64,000 bases of DNA from Sphingomonas endophytica. GTDB lineage: Bacteria > Pseudomonadota > Alphaproteobacteria > Sphingomonadales > Sphingomonadaceae. Each line of letters starts with the position of its first letter. Within the stretch, counting starts at the first letter, position 1. The stretch covers positions 62,001 through 126,000 of the forward strand of contig NZ_LDTB01000010.1 in the NCBI RefSeq assembly GCF_001476895.1. Reading direction: 5' to 3'. The translations under genes and the position numbers were made by a program. The notes beneath the pieces were generated by a model. It had not been told where the DNA came from and did not search any database. It worked only from the letters and a program-made list of their open reading frames with translations. This document shows positions 46,347-54,615 of the stretch, piece after piece.

Positions 46347-47972
46347 CTTCTCCTCGTAATAAAGCGGGCCGAGCGCGTCGATGATGGCGGCCGCATCCAG
46401 CGCGCGAGCGGGCTCGACCCCCGCATCGACCGTGCGGATGGTCAGCTCGCTCTTGTACCCCGTCGGGATGCTGCTGATCTCGGCACCATATCGCGTCTGC
46501 ACCAGGCGGCGCGCGTAATCGTTGCGCTTGACGATCACGAACGCCGGCTTGCCCGCCGCCTTCGTCACCTCGGCGGCGCGCAGCAAGGTCATTTCCTGTA
46601 CCAGCGTCGAGGAGGGCGTGTTGCCGAGGAACTCCACGGTGGTGGTGCCATCGGTGTTGGCGGTCGAACGGAAACCGTCGGTCCGGCTGATTCCGCCGAG
46701 CAGGCTGGTGCCCATCGACAGTGCGCCCCCGATCAACGCACCCAGGATGTTGGGGCGCGCGCGTTCGTAATCGACGACGGTCCGCGGCGTCTCGGGAGCG
46801 ATCAGCACGGCCGGCACCATCTTGACGAGCGCTTCGGCGGCGCCTTCGTCCGCTGACGGTGCGAAGGGGCCGGGATCGGGCACCAACGCCGCCTTGTCCG
46901 CCGGCACGGCCTTCTTCAGCGCCTTCAGCAGGTCCACCGTGGCGGCATTGTGCGGCAACGGCGTGCCCGCGAGCGCGCCCAGCGCGTCGGCCGATCGATT
47001 CTCGGCAATGGCGATGCGTGCATCGACCTGCCTGGCGCGCTGATCGATGAAGCGTTCCATGGTGCTCCGGACGCCATCGACGGACGCTGCCGGTGTCGAC
47101 GCCCCCTCCGGCGCGACGGGCACGGTCGGCATGACGGCCGCGACCCGCGCGCGAGCCTCCGCCAGGTCGCGTCGCGCGCCGGCGACATCACCGGTCGCGG
47201 CGCGGGCATAGGCCGTATCGAGCGTCATCACCAAAGCGGCGAGCAACTGGTTCGCGGCGGGCGCGCGCATCACAAACGCCATCGGTGCCAGGCGCTCGGT
47301 CGGCCATTCGGCCACGACGGCGTCGCGCATCGCGACGACATTGGCGAAGTGTCCCGCTGCGGCCTCGCGGATCAGTAACATGCTGGCCGCGCCGGGATCG
47401 AGGCGAAGCAACCCCGCGGTCGCGCCGGCGGTGGCGCCGGGGTCGAGTTGCAGGATCGCGTTGCCGACCTGCTGCACCTCCCACGCATAGGGCCGCGCCG
47501 CCATCGCCTGCCGCGCGAGCGTGGTGGCGACCGCCAGATCACCCTGCCGCGCCTGCGCCATCGCCCGCAGCAACGTGAGCGAGACCCCCATGCTCCGCGC
47601 GTAGAAGCGGTCGGCGGACAGCGGACCCGCCGCCTGCTCGGCCGCTGCGATGTCGGCCAGCGCCGGGGCGATCTCGCCCGCGCGCAAGTGCGCCGCGGCG
47701 CGCGCGCGGAGCAGGTGCGCCTTGCGCAGCGTCTGCGTGGGCAGCAGGCGCGGACTCGCGAGCGCGCGGGTACAGGCGGCGATCGCCTGGGCGGTCATGT
47801 CGCCGCCCACCATCTGCCACGGCGTCGTTCCGGGGAAACCGCGCAAGCCGTCGGCCTGCTTGCCGGGATGGACCCGTCCGTCACACGCGTCGAAATCATG
47901 CTTGTCGTCCGCGCCCGCTGCGGTCGCAACCAGCATCCCGGCCGCGATCAGCGCTGTCGTTCCCCGCATCAT
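46335..47972 (-). CDS. Exported hypothetical protein with TPR-like helices
   Basis: 545 aa with a signal peptide (MMRGTTALIAAGMLVATAAGA). From about 60 to 330 it is built of Ala-rich helical pairs (LLRARAAAHLRAGEIAPALADIAAAEQA, AMAQARQGDLAVATTLARQAM) resembling TPR or Sel1-type repeats; a C-terminal alpha/beta region includes FVIVKRNDYARRLVQTRYGAEI. A hydrophobic Gly-rich stretch (LGALIGGALSMGTSLLGGI) lies between. I do not recognise the family. It is on the opposite strand to the keto-glycoside genes and interrupts them, so it may be unrelated to that pathway. Confidence 0.65.
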   Translation of the reverse strand: MMRGTTALIAAGMLVATAAGADDKHDFDACDGRVHPGKQADGLRGFPGTTPWQMVGGDMTAQAIAACTRALASPRLLPTQTLRKAHLLRARAAAHLRAGEIAPALADIAAAEQAAGPLSADRFYARSMGVSLTLLRAMAQARQGDLAVATTLARQAMAARPYAWEVQQVGNAILQLDPGATAGATAGLLRLDPGAASMLLIREAAAGHFANVVAMRDAVVAEWPTERLAPMAFVMRAPAANQLLAALVMTLDTAYARAATGDVAGARRDLAEARARVAAVMPTVPVAPEGASTPAASVDGVRSTMERFIDQRARQVDARIAIAENRSADALGALAGTPLPHNAATVDLLKALKKAVPADKAALVPDPGPFAPSADEGAAEALVKMVPAVLIAPETPRTVVDYERARPNILGALIGGALSMGTSLLGGISRTDGFRSTANTDGTTTVEFLGNTPSSTLVQEMTLLRAAEVTKAAGKPAFVIVKRNDYARRLVQTRYGAEISSIPTGYKSELTIRTVDAGVEPARALDAAAIIDALGPLYYEEKKPA

Positions 47973-48461
47973 ACCCCTGCCCCATTCCGTTACGCGCCAT
48001 CCGTGCGGCCCCCGCCCCACGTCCCCGCTGTCGCTCGCTTCTTTGTCATAGCGACGAACAATCAATCGTAAACCGCGATTGAAATCACCCGAACCGCTGC
48101 GACCCGTCACGGGCGCGAATTCATCGGCCATGATATGGTGGCCAACCGCGATTGGCAGGGCGAGGTGAACCCGCCCCGACCATGCCCGGCCCTACCCCGC
48201 TCGTCGGCGGGCAAATCCGGTTTGACGGGCCGTCGCGCGTCAATTCCTTGTAAAGAGGCCGGGAGCCTTTAAGCCTCTCCGCCAGAGCCGGTTTGGCGGG
48301 CGCGACGATGGCAGGAGAGTGGTGATGCGGTATACCGTCCGTGCGGGGCGCATGTTGCGGCCCCGCGAAAGGTGCGCCGGCGCGACCGCGCCCCGCACGA
48401 AGCGTCCGACCGCGCGTCGGCGGGTGCCGGGCGGGCGGTCGTGCGACGAGGGCGCGGCGGC
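47973..48461. other. Divergent gap before the GMC oxidoreductase, with short inverted repeats
   Basis: About 490 bases. It contains CAATCG...CGATTG (around 48060-48083) and AACCGCGATTGG near 48147, which share CGCGATTG and could be regulator sites, and GAGGC/GCCTC hairpin arms around 48253-48279. A short Arg-rich frame occupies the right end and is listed separately. Confidence 0.4.
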
Positions 48462-48465
48462 ATGA
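48325..48465 (+). CDS. Possible 46-aa leader peptide coupled to the GMC gene
   Basis: A 46-codon frame preceded by AGGAGA at six bases, ending in a TGA that overlaps the ATG of the GMC oxidoreductase (ATGA). The product is very rich in Arg, Ala and Pro and resembles no known protein. The good ribosome binding site and exact stop-start overlap suggest translation feeding the next gene, yet GC-rich DNA produces such frames by chance. Low confidence as a functional protein. Confidence 0.3.
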   Translation: MRYTVRAGRMLRPRERCAGATAPRTKRPTARRRVPGGRSCDEGAAA

Positions 48466-50168
48466 CCGCGACCGCCACGAACGGCGCGGACGCCGCCGTC
48501 GACGTCATCATCGTCGGATCCGGCGCGGCGGGCGGCATGGCCGCCTATACGCTGACCAGGGCGGGCGTGCGCTGCCTGATCCTGGAGGCCGGCCGCGACT
48601 ATGATCCGCAGGCCGAGGTCAACATGTTCGCGCCCGAAAGCGACGCGCCGCTGCGTGGCACGGGCACGTCGGACAAGCCGTTCGGCTATTTCGATGCGAC
48701 CGTCGATGGCGGCTGGCAGGTCGAGGGCGAGCCCTACACGATGACCGAGGGCAGCGACTTCCGCTGGTGGCGACCGCGGATGCTGGGCGGGCGCACCAAC
48801 CATTGGGGTCGCCACGTCCCGCGTTTCGGCGCCTATGACTTCAAACCCTTCTCGCGCGACGGGCTCGGCGTCGACTGGCCGATCGGCTACGACGACGTCG
48901 CCCCCTTCTATGATCGCGTCGAGCGGATGATCGGGGTGAACGGCGGACCGATCGGGCTGGAGAATCACCCCGACTCGCCGGCCGGCTGCCTGATGCCCCC
49001 GCCCAAGCCGCGCGTTCCCGAGCTGTTGATCGCGGCGGCGGCGGAAAGCCTTGGCATCCCGGTGCGCGCCGCGCACACGGCGGTGCTGACGCGCGACATG
49101 CCCGACAAGGTCGCGCCACGCAGCGCCTGCTTCAACGCCACGCCCTGCACGCGCGGCTGCACGATCGGCGCGATGTTCCAGACGACCACCTCGCTGCTGC
49201 CGATGGCTAAGGCGACCGGCAAGCTGCGCGTCGTCACCGACGCGATGGTGTCGCGCGTGGTGATGGGCGCGCGCGGGCGGGCGGCGGGCGTCGAATATGT
49301 CGATCGCAAGACCGGGCAGCGCCACACGGTGACCGCGCGCGCGGTGGTGCTGGCGGCGGGCACCGGAGAGACGACGCGCCTGCTGCTCAACTCCGGCGAA
49401 GCGGGCCGTGGCCTCGCCAATTCGTCCGGCGAGCTGGGGCGCAACCTGACCGACTCGACCGGCGCGTCGTTTCGCGCCTTCATCCCCGGACTGGCGGGGC
49501 GCCCGCGCTACAACGAGGACGGGATCGGCGGGCAGCATATCTACATCCCGTTCTGGCTCTACGAACAGCAGAAGCGGGGCGAGCTCGACTTCGCGCGCGG
49601 CTACCATTTCGAGATCGGCGGCCGGTTCGGCATCCCGTCGGACGCGGTGCTGCCGCGCGTCTGGGGGAAGGATCTGAAACAGGCGGTGCGCAATGCCTCG
49701 GGCGCGACGATCAACCTGACGCTGCGCGGCGAGATGATCCCGAACAAGGATACGTTCTGCGAGATCGATCCGACCGTGAAGGACCGCTTCGGCATCCCGG
49801 TGCTGCGTTTCGCCTTCCGCTGGTCGCGGCATGAGGTCAATCAGGTCGCGCACGGCCGCCGCGCCGCGCATTCGGTGTTCCGGCGGCTGAACGGCACGAT
49901 CCTCGATCCCGATCTGCCGCCCGAGAAGATCATGACCGCGGGCGGCGAGATCATCCACGAACTCGGCACCGCGCGCATGGGCGCGGATCCGAGGTCCTCG
50001 GTCGTCGACGGCTATGGCCGGACATGGGACGTCGACAATGTCGTGCTGATGGACGGCGCTACCTTCGCCTCCGGCCCCCACAAGAACCCGACGCTGACGA
50101 TCCTCGCCCTGGCGCTGCGCGCGTCGGAACGGCTCGCCACCCGTCTGTCGTCAGGAGCGCTGGCATGA
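48462..50168 (+). CDS. GMC-family oxidoreductase, probable glucoside 3-dehydrogenase large subunit
   Basis: 568 aa. An FAD-binding VDVIIVGSGAAGGMAAYTL (GSGAAGG at 19-25), LGGRTNHWGRHVPRF, an internal cysteine cluster CFNATPCTRGC, GRNLTDSTGAS, and the C-terminal GTARMGADPRSSVVDGYGRTWDVDNVVLMD..HKNPTLTILALALRASE region of GMC/gluconate-type dehydrogenases. In this branch the large subunit pairs with a Tat-type small subunit and a cytochrome c and oxidises sugars, including C3 of glucosides. The small-subunit gene overlaps by ATGA. It has no signal of its own and would travel with the small subunit. A cytochrome c gene was not seen in the window. Confidence 0.88.
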   Translation: MTATATNGADAAVDVIIVGSGAAGGMAAYTLTRAGVRCLILEAGRDYDPQAEVNMFAPESDAPLRGTGTSDKPFGYFDATVDGGWQVEGEPYTMTEGSDFRWWRPRMLGGRTNHWGRHVPRFGAYDFKPFSRDGLGVDWPIGYDDVAPFYDRVERMIGVNGGPIGLENHPDSPAGCLMPPPKPRVPELLIAAAAESLGIPVRAAHTAVLTRDMPDKVAPRSACFNATPCTRGCTIGAMFQTTTSLLPMAKATGKLRVVTDAMVSRVVMGARGRAAGVEYVDRKTGQRHTVTARAVVLAAGTGETTRLLLNSGEAGRGLANSSGELGRNLTDSTGASFRAFIPGLAGRPRYNEDGIGGQHIYIPFWLYEQQKRGELDFARGYHFEIGGRFGIPSDAVLPRVWGKDLKQAVRNASGATINLTLRGEMIPNKDTFCEIDPTVKDRFGIPVLRFAFRWSRHEVNQVAHGRRAAHSVFRRLNGTILDPDLPPEKIMTAGGEIIHELGTARMGADPRSSVVDGYGRTWDVDNVVLMDGATFASGPHKNPTLTILALALRASERLATRLSSGALA

Positions 50169-50875
50169 CCTTTTCCCGCCGCACGACGCTGCAATGGCTC
50201 GCCACCGCGACCGCGCTGTCGCTCGCCCATCGCGGCGCCGCCGCCACGATCGCCGAGCCGAAGGCGTTCGGTGCGCCGCCACCGTTCAAGGTGGTCGACT
50301 GGCCCGCCGGCGTCGCGCCGATGGCGCCCGCCGCCGGCTATGGCCGCGATCCCGACCTGACCGCGCCCAAGGTGCCGTGGCCGCTGACGCTGACCAAGGC
50401 CCAGCGCGCGACCGTCGACATGCTGGGCGACATGATCCTGCCGGCGGACGCCGCCTCGCCCGGGGCCGGGACGCTGGGCGTCGGCGCGTTCATCGACGAA
50501 TGGATCAGCGCCCCCTACGCGCAGCAGCAGGCCGATCGCGCGACGATCCTCGCCGGGCTGGCGTGGATCGATGCGCAGGCGCGCGTGCTGCATGGCGGCG
50601 ACTTCGCGACGGGCACGCCGGCGCAGCGGGCCGCGTTGCTCGACGCGCTGACCGTCGAGGCGCCCGGTGCGGACATGGTGCGGCCGGTCGCCTTCATGGA
50701 CCGGTTGCGCAACCTGTTCGTGCTCGGCTTCTACAGCCTGCCGGAGGGCAAGGCCGACATGGGGTATATCGGCGACCAGCCGACCGAAGGCCCCTATCCC
50801 GGTCCGAGCAGCGACGCGCGGGCGCATCTCTCCGCGCTCCTGACGACGCTGAAACTGCCGGCGGGCAAGGTTTGA
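50165..50875 (+). CDS. Gluconate 2-dehydrogenase subunit 3-family protein (Tat small subunit)
   Basis: 236 aa with the Tat leader MTFSRRTTLQWLATATALSLAHRGAAA, then LTLTKAQRATVDMLGDMILPADAASPGAGTLGVGAFIDEWIS, characteristic of this small-subunit family. It escorts the GMC dehydrogenase through the Tat system and stabilises it. The gene overlaps the GMC stop by four bases. Together with the DUF1080 and Gfo/Idh/MocA cluster about 2-10 kb away, the pair supports a periplasmic glucoside-3-dehydrogenase. Confidence 0.88.
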   Translation: MTFSRRTTLQWLATATALSLAHRGAAATIAEPKAFGAPPPFKVVDWPAGVAPMAPAAGYGRDPDLTAPKVPWPLTLTKAQRATVDMLGDMILPADAASPGAGTLGVGAFIDEWISAPYAQQQADRATILAGLAWIDAQARVLHGGDFATGTPAQRAALLDALTVEAPGADMVRPVAFMDRLRNLFVLGFYSLPEGKADMGYIGDQPTEGPYPGPSSDARAHLSALLTTLKLPAGKV

Positions 50876-51060
50876 CGCCGGCCGGACAACGTCTGCCGTA
50901 GCGTCCGGGAGCGCGGGCGCCCGCCGTGTCGATACAGACCGGATCCGCCTGCCCGTCCCCGCGCCCGCCCGATCGCCGCTGTCCGATCGCATGCTTGCCG
51001 TCGAACCCTTAGCGCGTCAAAGGGCGGCCGACGACCATCGTAGCCGATAGGGAGCAACTC

Positions 51061-51525
51061 ATGTATGCAGAATTGATCCTGTTGCTGAGTGGCCGGACGC
51101 TGGATGAGGAAACCGCGCAGGCGAAATCGATCGAGCTCGAAGCGGCGCTGAACGAGCCCGAGGAATGGATGCTCCATCTCGATCCCGAGGAGATCAGGCA
51201 GCTGACCGTCGAGATCGCGATCATCGACTATGTCCTGATCGGCGACAAGATCGACGAGCTTCACGAACTGATCAGCCATGAATTCGCAGAGCCGCTGAAG
51301 CCGTTCCCCACGCGCGAGGATAACGAGAAGGTCCGGGTCGCGGAGTATTTCGCCTGGCTCGACCGCGAGCTGGACGCCCGGTCCCCGTCATGGGAACTGC
51401 TGGCGTGGGACAATGATATCGATGACAACCTGCACGTCATCATCGTCCGCCGCTCGGATACCGACAATATCCTGGCGCTGGCCGGCACGATGGGGTTGCG
51501 CGCGCGGCGCGCGACGGACGTCTGA
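51061..51525 (+). CDS. Hypothetical acidic protein, 154 aa
   Basis: 154 aa, cytoplasmic in character and strongly acidic, with helices LDEETAQAKSIELEAALNEPEEW and TVEIAIIDYVLIGDKIDELHELI and a C-terminal beta-type stretch HVIIVRRSDTDNILALAGT. No family is recognised. AGGGAG lies before the ATG. It is separated from the dehydrogenase pair by 185 bases and appears to be its own unit. Confidence 0.7.
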   Translation: MYAELILLLSGRTLDEETAQAKSIELEAALNEPEEWMLHLDPEEIRQLTVEIAIIDYVLIGDKIDELHELISHEFAEPLKPFPTREDNEKVRVAEYFAWLDRELDARSPSWELLAWDNDIDDNLHVIIVRRSDTDNILALAGTMGLRARRATDV

Positions 51526-51579
51526 CCGGCACGATCATCGCCGCTCGGCCGTCTCCACGAGGGACGGCCGACGCTGCCG

Positions 51580-51966
51580 TCACGTCCGGACGCGCGGGAC
51601 GATGAACATCGCACGGGCGGGACTGTCCTCGGCCCGCGCGCGCCGGCGCACGCGCAGCATCGCATAGGCCAGCACCACCAGCCCGGCCAGCCAAAGCGCG
51701 AACGTCACGACGAAATGGCCGGTCAGCGCGAACAGCATGAAGCCGAGCAGCAACCGGCTGAGCGGTCCCGCGCGGCGCAACGCCAGCCACACGAACGGCG
51801 CGAGCACCACTGTGCCCAACAGCGCGACGAGCAGCGCGGCATATCCGCATCCCCCCTCGAAACACGAACCGAAGACGCCGGGCTCGATCGCATTCGCGAT
51901 GGCCGTGCCCGCCAGCGAGAGGACGAAGGCGAGCAGCAGGGATAACGGAAGCCTCATGCATCCCAT
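51580..51966 (-). CDS. Small membrane protein, 128 aa
   Basis: 128 aa with a signal-anchor N-terminus (LPLSLLLAFVLSLAGTAIA), a Cys pair (GSCFEGGCGY) and two or three further helices (LLVALLGTVVLAPFVWLAL, LLGFMLFALTG, FALWLAGLVVLAYAML), and a basic tail. Not assigned to a family. Two ATGs (51966 and 51957) are possible starts, neither with a good ribosome binding site. Confidence 0.55.
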   Translation of the reverse strand: MGCMRLPLSLLLAFVLSLAGTAIANAIEPGVFGSCFEGGCGYAALLVALLGTVVLAPFVWLALRRAGPLSRLLLGFMLFALTGHFVVTFALWLAGLVVLAYAMLRVRRRARAEDSPARAMFIVPRVRT

Positions 51967-52042
51967 GCGTGGCGGCGACGTGCCCGTGGGTCAAGGTCAG
52001 CCCGCCGTTGCCCCGGCCGCCGCGTGCTGGCAGGATCGCGAC

Positions 52043-52729
52043 ATGATCCGCAGCATGTCCGTCATCCTGCCCCTCGCCCTGGCGCTCGCCATGCCGGCCC
52101 CTGCCCTGGGACAATCCGCCGCCTCGCAGGCGGAGCCCGCCGCCACCGCCCCGTTGACCCCGGAGATGCTCGGCGATGCGCTGTCCTGCCGGTCGCGCGA
52201 CGCGCTCTGGGCCTTCGCCGACGCGCTATTCCGCGATCCCGGATCGCCAGCCTGGATGCAGGAGATGCCGGACGACCCCGCGACGAAGGGGATGCTGGGC
52301 GTCGCGGGATACAAGCTCGCCATGCCGGTCCTGCTGCTGGGGCAGCGGGTCGATCGCGTCTACTTCCTGAACGACTGGATCGTGACGCTCTGGCCGCGCA
52401 AGGTCGCGGAGGCGTTCGTCGCGGCGCAGTCGATGAAACGCGCCCCGATCACGGTCACCGAGCAATATTATCGCTTCATCGATCCCGACGACGGCCCGAT
52501 GCTGGGCGCGTTCGCGCCGACCGGCAACACCACCGCCGCGTTGCTGGCCAAGGCGCTCGGCGCGAAGACATCCCCGCCACCGCCCGCCACAAGCCTGTTC
52601 GTCGGCTGCAATTACGCCGCGGTGTCGGAGGCGAAGTTCCTCGATCTCGCGCGTCGCGCATCGGGGCTGGCCACGGACGCAAGCCGCGACGTGGCCGACG
52701 ACGTCCGTGCGATCGTGCCGCCGAAGTAA
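52043..52729 (+). CDS. Exported hypothetical protein, 228 aa
   Basis: 228 aa with a signal peptide (MIRSMSVILPLALALAMPAPALGQ). The mature part has SCRSRDALWAFADALFRDP, VYFLNDWIVTLWPRK and FVGCNYAAVSEAKFLDLA, with two cysteines that could pair in the periplasm. No family is recognised. AGGA stands about nine bases before the ATG. It is followed 27 bases later by another unknown gene on the same strand. Confidence 0.65.
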   Translation: MIRSMSVILPLALALAMPAPALGQSAASQAEPAATAPLTPEMLGDALSCRSRDALWAFADALFRDPGSPAWMQEMPDDPATKGMLGVAGYKLAMPVLLLGQRVDRVYFLNDWIVTLWPRKVAEAFVAAQSMKRAPITVTEQYYRFIDPDDGPMLGAFAPTGNTTAALLAKALGAKTSPPPPATSLFVGCNYAAVSEAKFLDLARRASGLATDASRDVADDVRAIVPPK

Positions 52730-52756
52730 CCGCACCTTCATCTCCGGGATACAGGG

Positions 52757-53557
52757 ATGACCGACGGCAATTCCCAACTGGCCAGCCGCTATGCGGACCG
52801 CGTCCTGGCGCTCGTCCGTCATTGCCCCGCCGGCAAGTCGCTGAACGTGCGCGACAAGGACCGCTTCGTCCAATGCGTGCGCCGGGGCGACCGCGCGGTA
52901 CTGGACCTGAAGATGGGGCTGCGTTCCGACGTATCGGGGGCGGCGCTGCTCCATGCGCGGTTCCGCCTCCACATCCCGCCGGACGGTGAGCCCAGCCTGT
53001 CGCTGCACCATCTCGAAGGGCGACGGGAGACCGCGCACCTGACCGGACGGCAGGAAAAGTATCTCTCTGCGCTGATGGCCTGGGCCGGGCAGGCTCTGCC
53101 CGGAGCGTCGCCGGTGGCGCAAAGCCCGCGAGTACCGCTTTGGCAGCGGCAGTTCGCCGACCTCTACCACCTGTTGTCCGATGTTCCGGTCGCGCTCGCC
53201 CGACGACGGCTTCGCGAGGCGTTTTTCGTCGATCAGCAGGATGCGACGGAATCGACGCGCATGGAGGCCTTCCTCGACATGATGCGCGACGAGGGCTGGA
53301 TCGCGCTGGTCGACGGGAAAGAGGAAACCGTCGACGACATCATCCTCCAGCTCGTCGAACAACGGCTTCCAGGGTCGACGGACGCGTGCGATTCCACCGC
53401 GCTGGCGGAAAGCGGGCACGACCTCGTCCTGCTGGACGACGGTAGCGACCAGTCCGCGATTGCCGTTCTGGCGCGCGGGAGCGTCACGACCGTCGGACAA
53501 CTGCTGGCCGACCTTGCTCCGCAGATGACCGTTCGGAGGTTCGACGTCCCCGCCTAG
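52757..53557 (+). CDS. Hypothetical protein, 266 aa
   Basis: 266 aa, soluble, no signal or membrane segment. Notable stretches are DRFVQCVRRGDRAVLDLKMGLRSD, LHHLEGRRETAHLTGRQEKYL and the C-terminal acidic VEQRLPGSTDACDSTALAESGHDLVLLDDGSD. I do not recognise the fold. It may share an operon with the exported protein upstream (27-base gap). Confidence 0.6.
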   Translation: MTDGNSQLASRYADRVLALVRHCPAGKSLNVRDKDRFVQCVRRGDRAVLDLKMGLRSDVSGAALLHARFRLHIPPDGEPSLSLHHLEGRRETAHLTGRQEKYLSALMAWAGQALPGASPVAQSPRVPLWQRQFADLYHLLSDVPVALARRRLREAFFVDQQDATESTRMEAFLDMMRDEGWIALVDGKEETVDDIILQLVEQRLPGSTDACDSTALAESGHDLVLLDDGSDQSAIAVLARGSVTTVGQLLADLAPQMTVRRFDVPA

Positions 53558-53898
53558 ACGTTTGACGGCGCCCCGGCATCGGCGATGAGAGGAGGCGCTC
53601 CGCACCGCCGGGTCCCGAGAGCCAAAACCACGCCGCTCGACAGCCGCCGATCATCGGCACGCGACCGGCCAGGGCTCCGCGATGACGGATGCCGCCTGTC
53701 CCGCCTGGCGCCATCACGCGGGTAGACGATCCCGCGCGGCGCCGACCGGCGCTGCTCGCTGCTATCCTGACGGACAGCAAACCACATGCCCCCGACGCGA
53801 ACGCGCGCTTCGACAGGGAAAGGGCATAATGTTGGGAGCACGCCAAGCGCCTCACCGAAGACGTCGCGCGAACGAACGCCAGATGTCGAAACAAACCA
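53558..53898. other. Gene-free gap with degenerate repeat remnants
   Basis: About 340 bases between the unknown gene and the tRNA terminator. Near 53807-53825 it has CGCGCTTCGACAGGGAAAGG, a decayed copy of a common alphaproteobacterial intergenic repeat (TTCGACAGG...AGGGC). Frames crossing the gap have no recognisable protein content. Confidence 0.4.
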
Positions 53899-53938
53899 CC
53901 AAAAACAAACCCCCGCCAGCACTTGGCTGGCGGGGGTT
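53899..53938 (-). terminator. Rho-independent terminator of the tRNA-Arg gene
   Basis: AACCCCCGCCAGC (53908-53920) and GCTGGCGGGGGTT (53926-53938) form a perfect 13-base stem with a five-base loop. On the minus strand it is followed by TTTGTTTTTGG, a T-rich run. It lies 12 bases after the tRNA 3' end, as expected for tRNA termination. Confidence 0.92.
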
Positions 53939-53950
53939 GGTGTTCCACAA

Positions 53951-54027
53951 TGGCGCGCCCGGAACGATTCGAACGTCCGACCCTCAGATTCGTAGTCTGA
54001 TGCTCTATCCAGCTGAGCTACGGGCGC
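53951..54027 (-). tRNA. tRNA-Arg (anticodon ACG)
   Basis: 77 nt including an encoded CCA. The acceptor arms GCGCCCG / CGGGCGC pair fully. D-arm AGCTCAGCTGGATAGAGC, anticodon loop CTACGAA closed by CAGA/TCTG, and T-arm with GTTCGAATC are all standard. The ACG anticodon reads CGN arginine codons after A34 deamination to inosine. It ends at a strong terminator. No integrase or repeated 3' fragment was seen nearby, so there is no sign that it serves as an attachment site here. Confidence 0.97.
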
Positions 54028-54110
54028 GTTGTGGAGCGGCGCTGTTAGCCGGCGAATCGGAGGCGTGCAAGTGCATTGCGTCATTTTTTTCGGCCCTCTA
54101 GGCAAAAAAC

Positions 54111-54611
54111 ATGATCCGCCCGCTTTTCCCGCTCGTCCTGCTGACGCTCGCCACCGCCTGTGCCGCCGATCCGACCGTCTATCCGTCGCTGGCGCCGCGA
54201 CCGGTGGAGAAGCTGGGGTTCGAGGAACCGGCGCCTCCGCCCCCGCCCCCGGCCGTGGCCGACCCGGCGCTCGACACCCGGCTGGCCGCGCTGCGGGCGA
54301 CGGCGGGGGCGGCAGCGCGCGATTTCGACCGGGCGGCGGAACGCGCCGCGACCCTGGCGACGGCGGCACGTGGCGCGGCCGTCGGCAGCGACCGCTGGAT
54401 CGCGGCGCAGACCGCGATCGCCGAACTCGACGCGCTCCGCTCCGCCTATGGCGACACGGTCGGGGAACTGGACGAGCTGGCGAGCGCACGCGCGCAGGCG
54501 TTGCAGCCCGGCTACGCGCCGCTGGAGCGCGCGCTGGCAACCGCGCGGGAGACGGCCGCCGCGCAAAGCCGCCGGATCGACGCGCTGACCGCGATGCTGA
54601 AGACTGCCTGA
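54111..54611 (+). CDS. Small exported helical protein, possible lipoprotein
   Basis: 166 aa with a hydrophobic leader MIRPLFPLVLLTLATACAAD; LATAC could be a lipobox, though Ala rather than Leu is at -3. A proline run (EEPAPPPPPPAVAD) precedes a long Ala/Arg/Glu-rich helical region to the end (RAAERAATLATAARGAAV). It probably sits in the periplasm or on the outer membrane. No family recognised; it ends five bases before the convergent membrane protein gene. Confidence 0.65.
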   Translation: MIRPLFPLVLLTLATACAADPTVYPSLAPRPVEKLGFEEPAPPPPPPAVADPALDTRLAALRATAGAAARDFDRAAERAATLATAARGAAVGSDRWIAAQTAIAELDALRSAYGDTVGELDELASARAQALQPGYAPLERALATARETAAAQSRRIDALTAMLKTA

Positions 54612-54615
54612 CCGC

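Noticed and set aside
48462..50168. TGAS (in NLTDSTGAS) and SGAT (in RNASGATIN) in the GMC protein as ApbE flavinylation sites
   Set aside because: The TGAS Asp spacing is one residue short of the known motif, SGAT has no Asp before it, and GRNLTDSTG looks like ordinary GMC-family sequence. Kept only as a question in the ApbE finding.
53951..54027. tRNA-Arg as the attachment site of an integrated element
   Set aside because: No integrase, no direct repeat of the tRNA 3' end and no change in composition on either side were seen.
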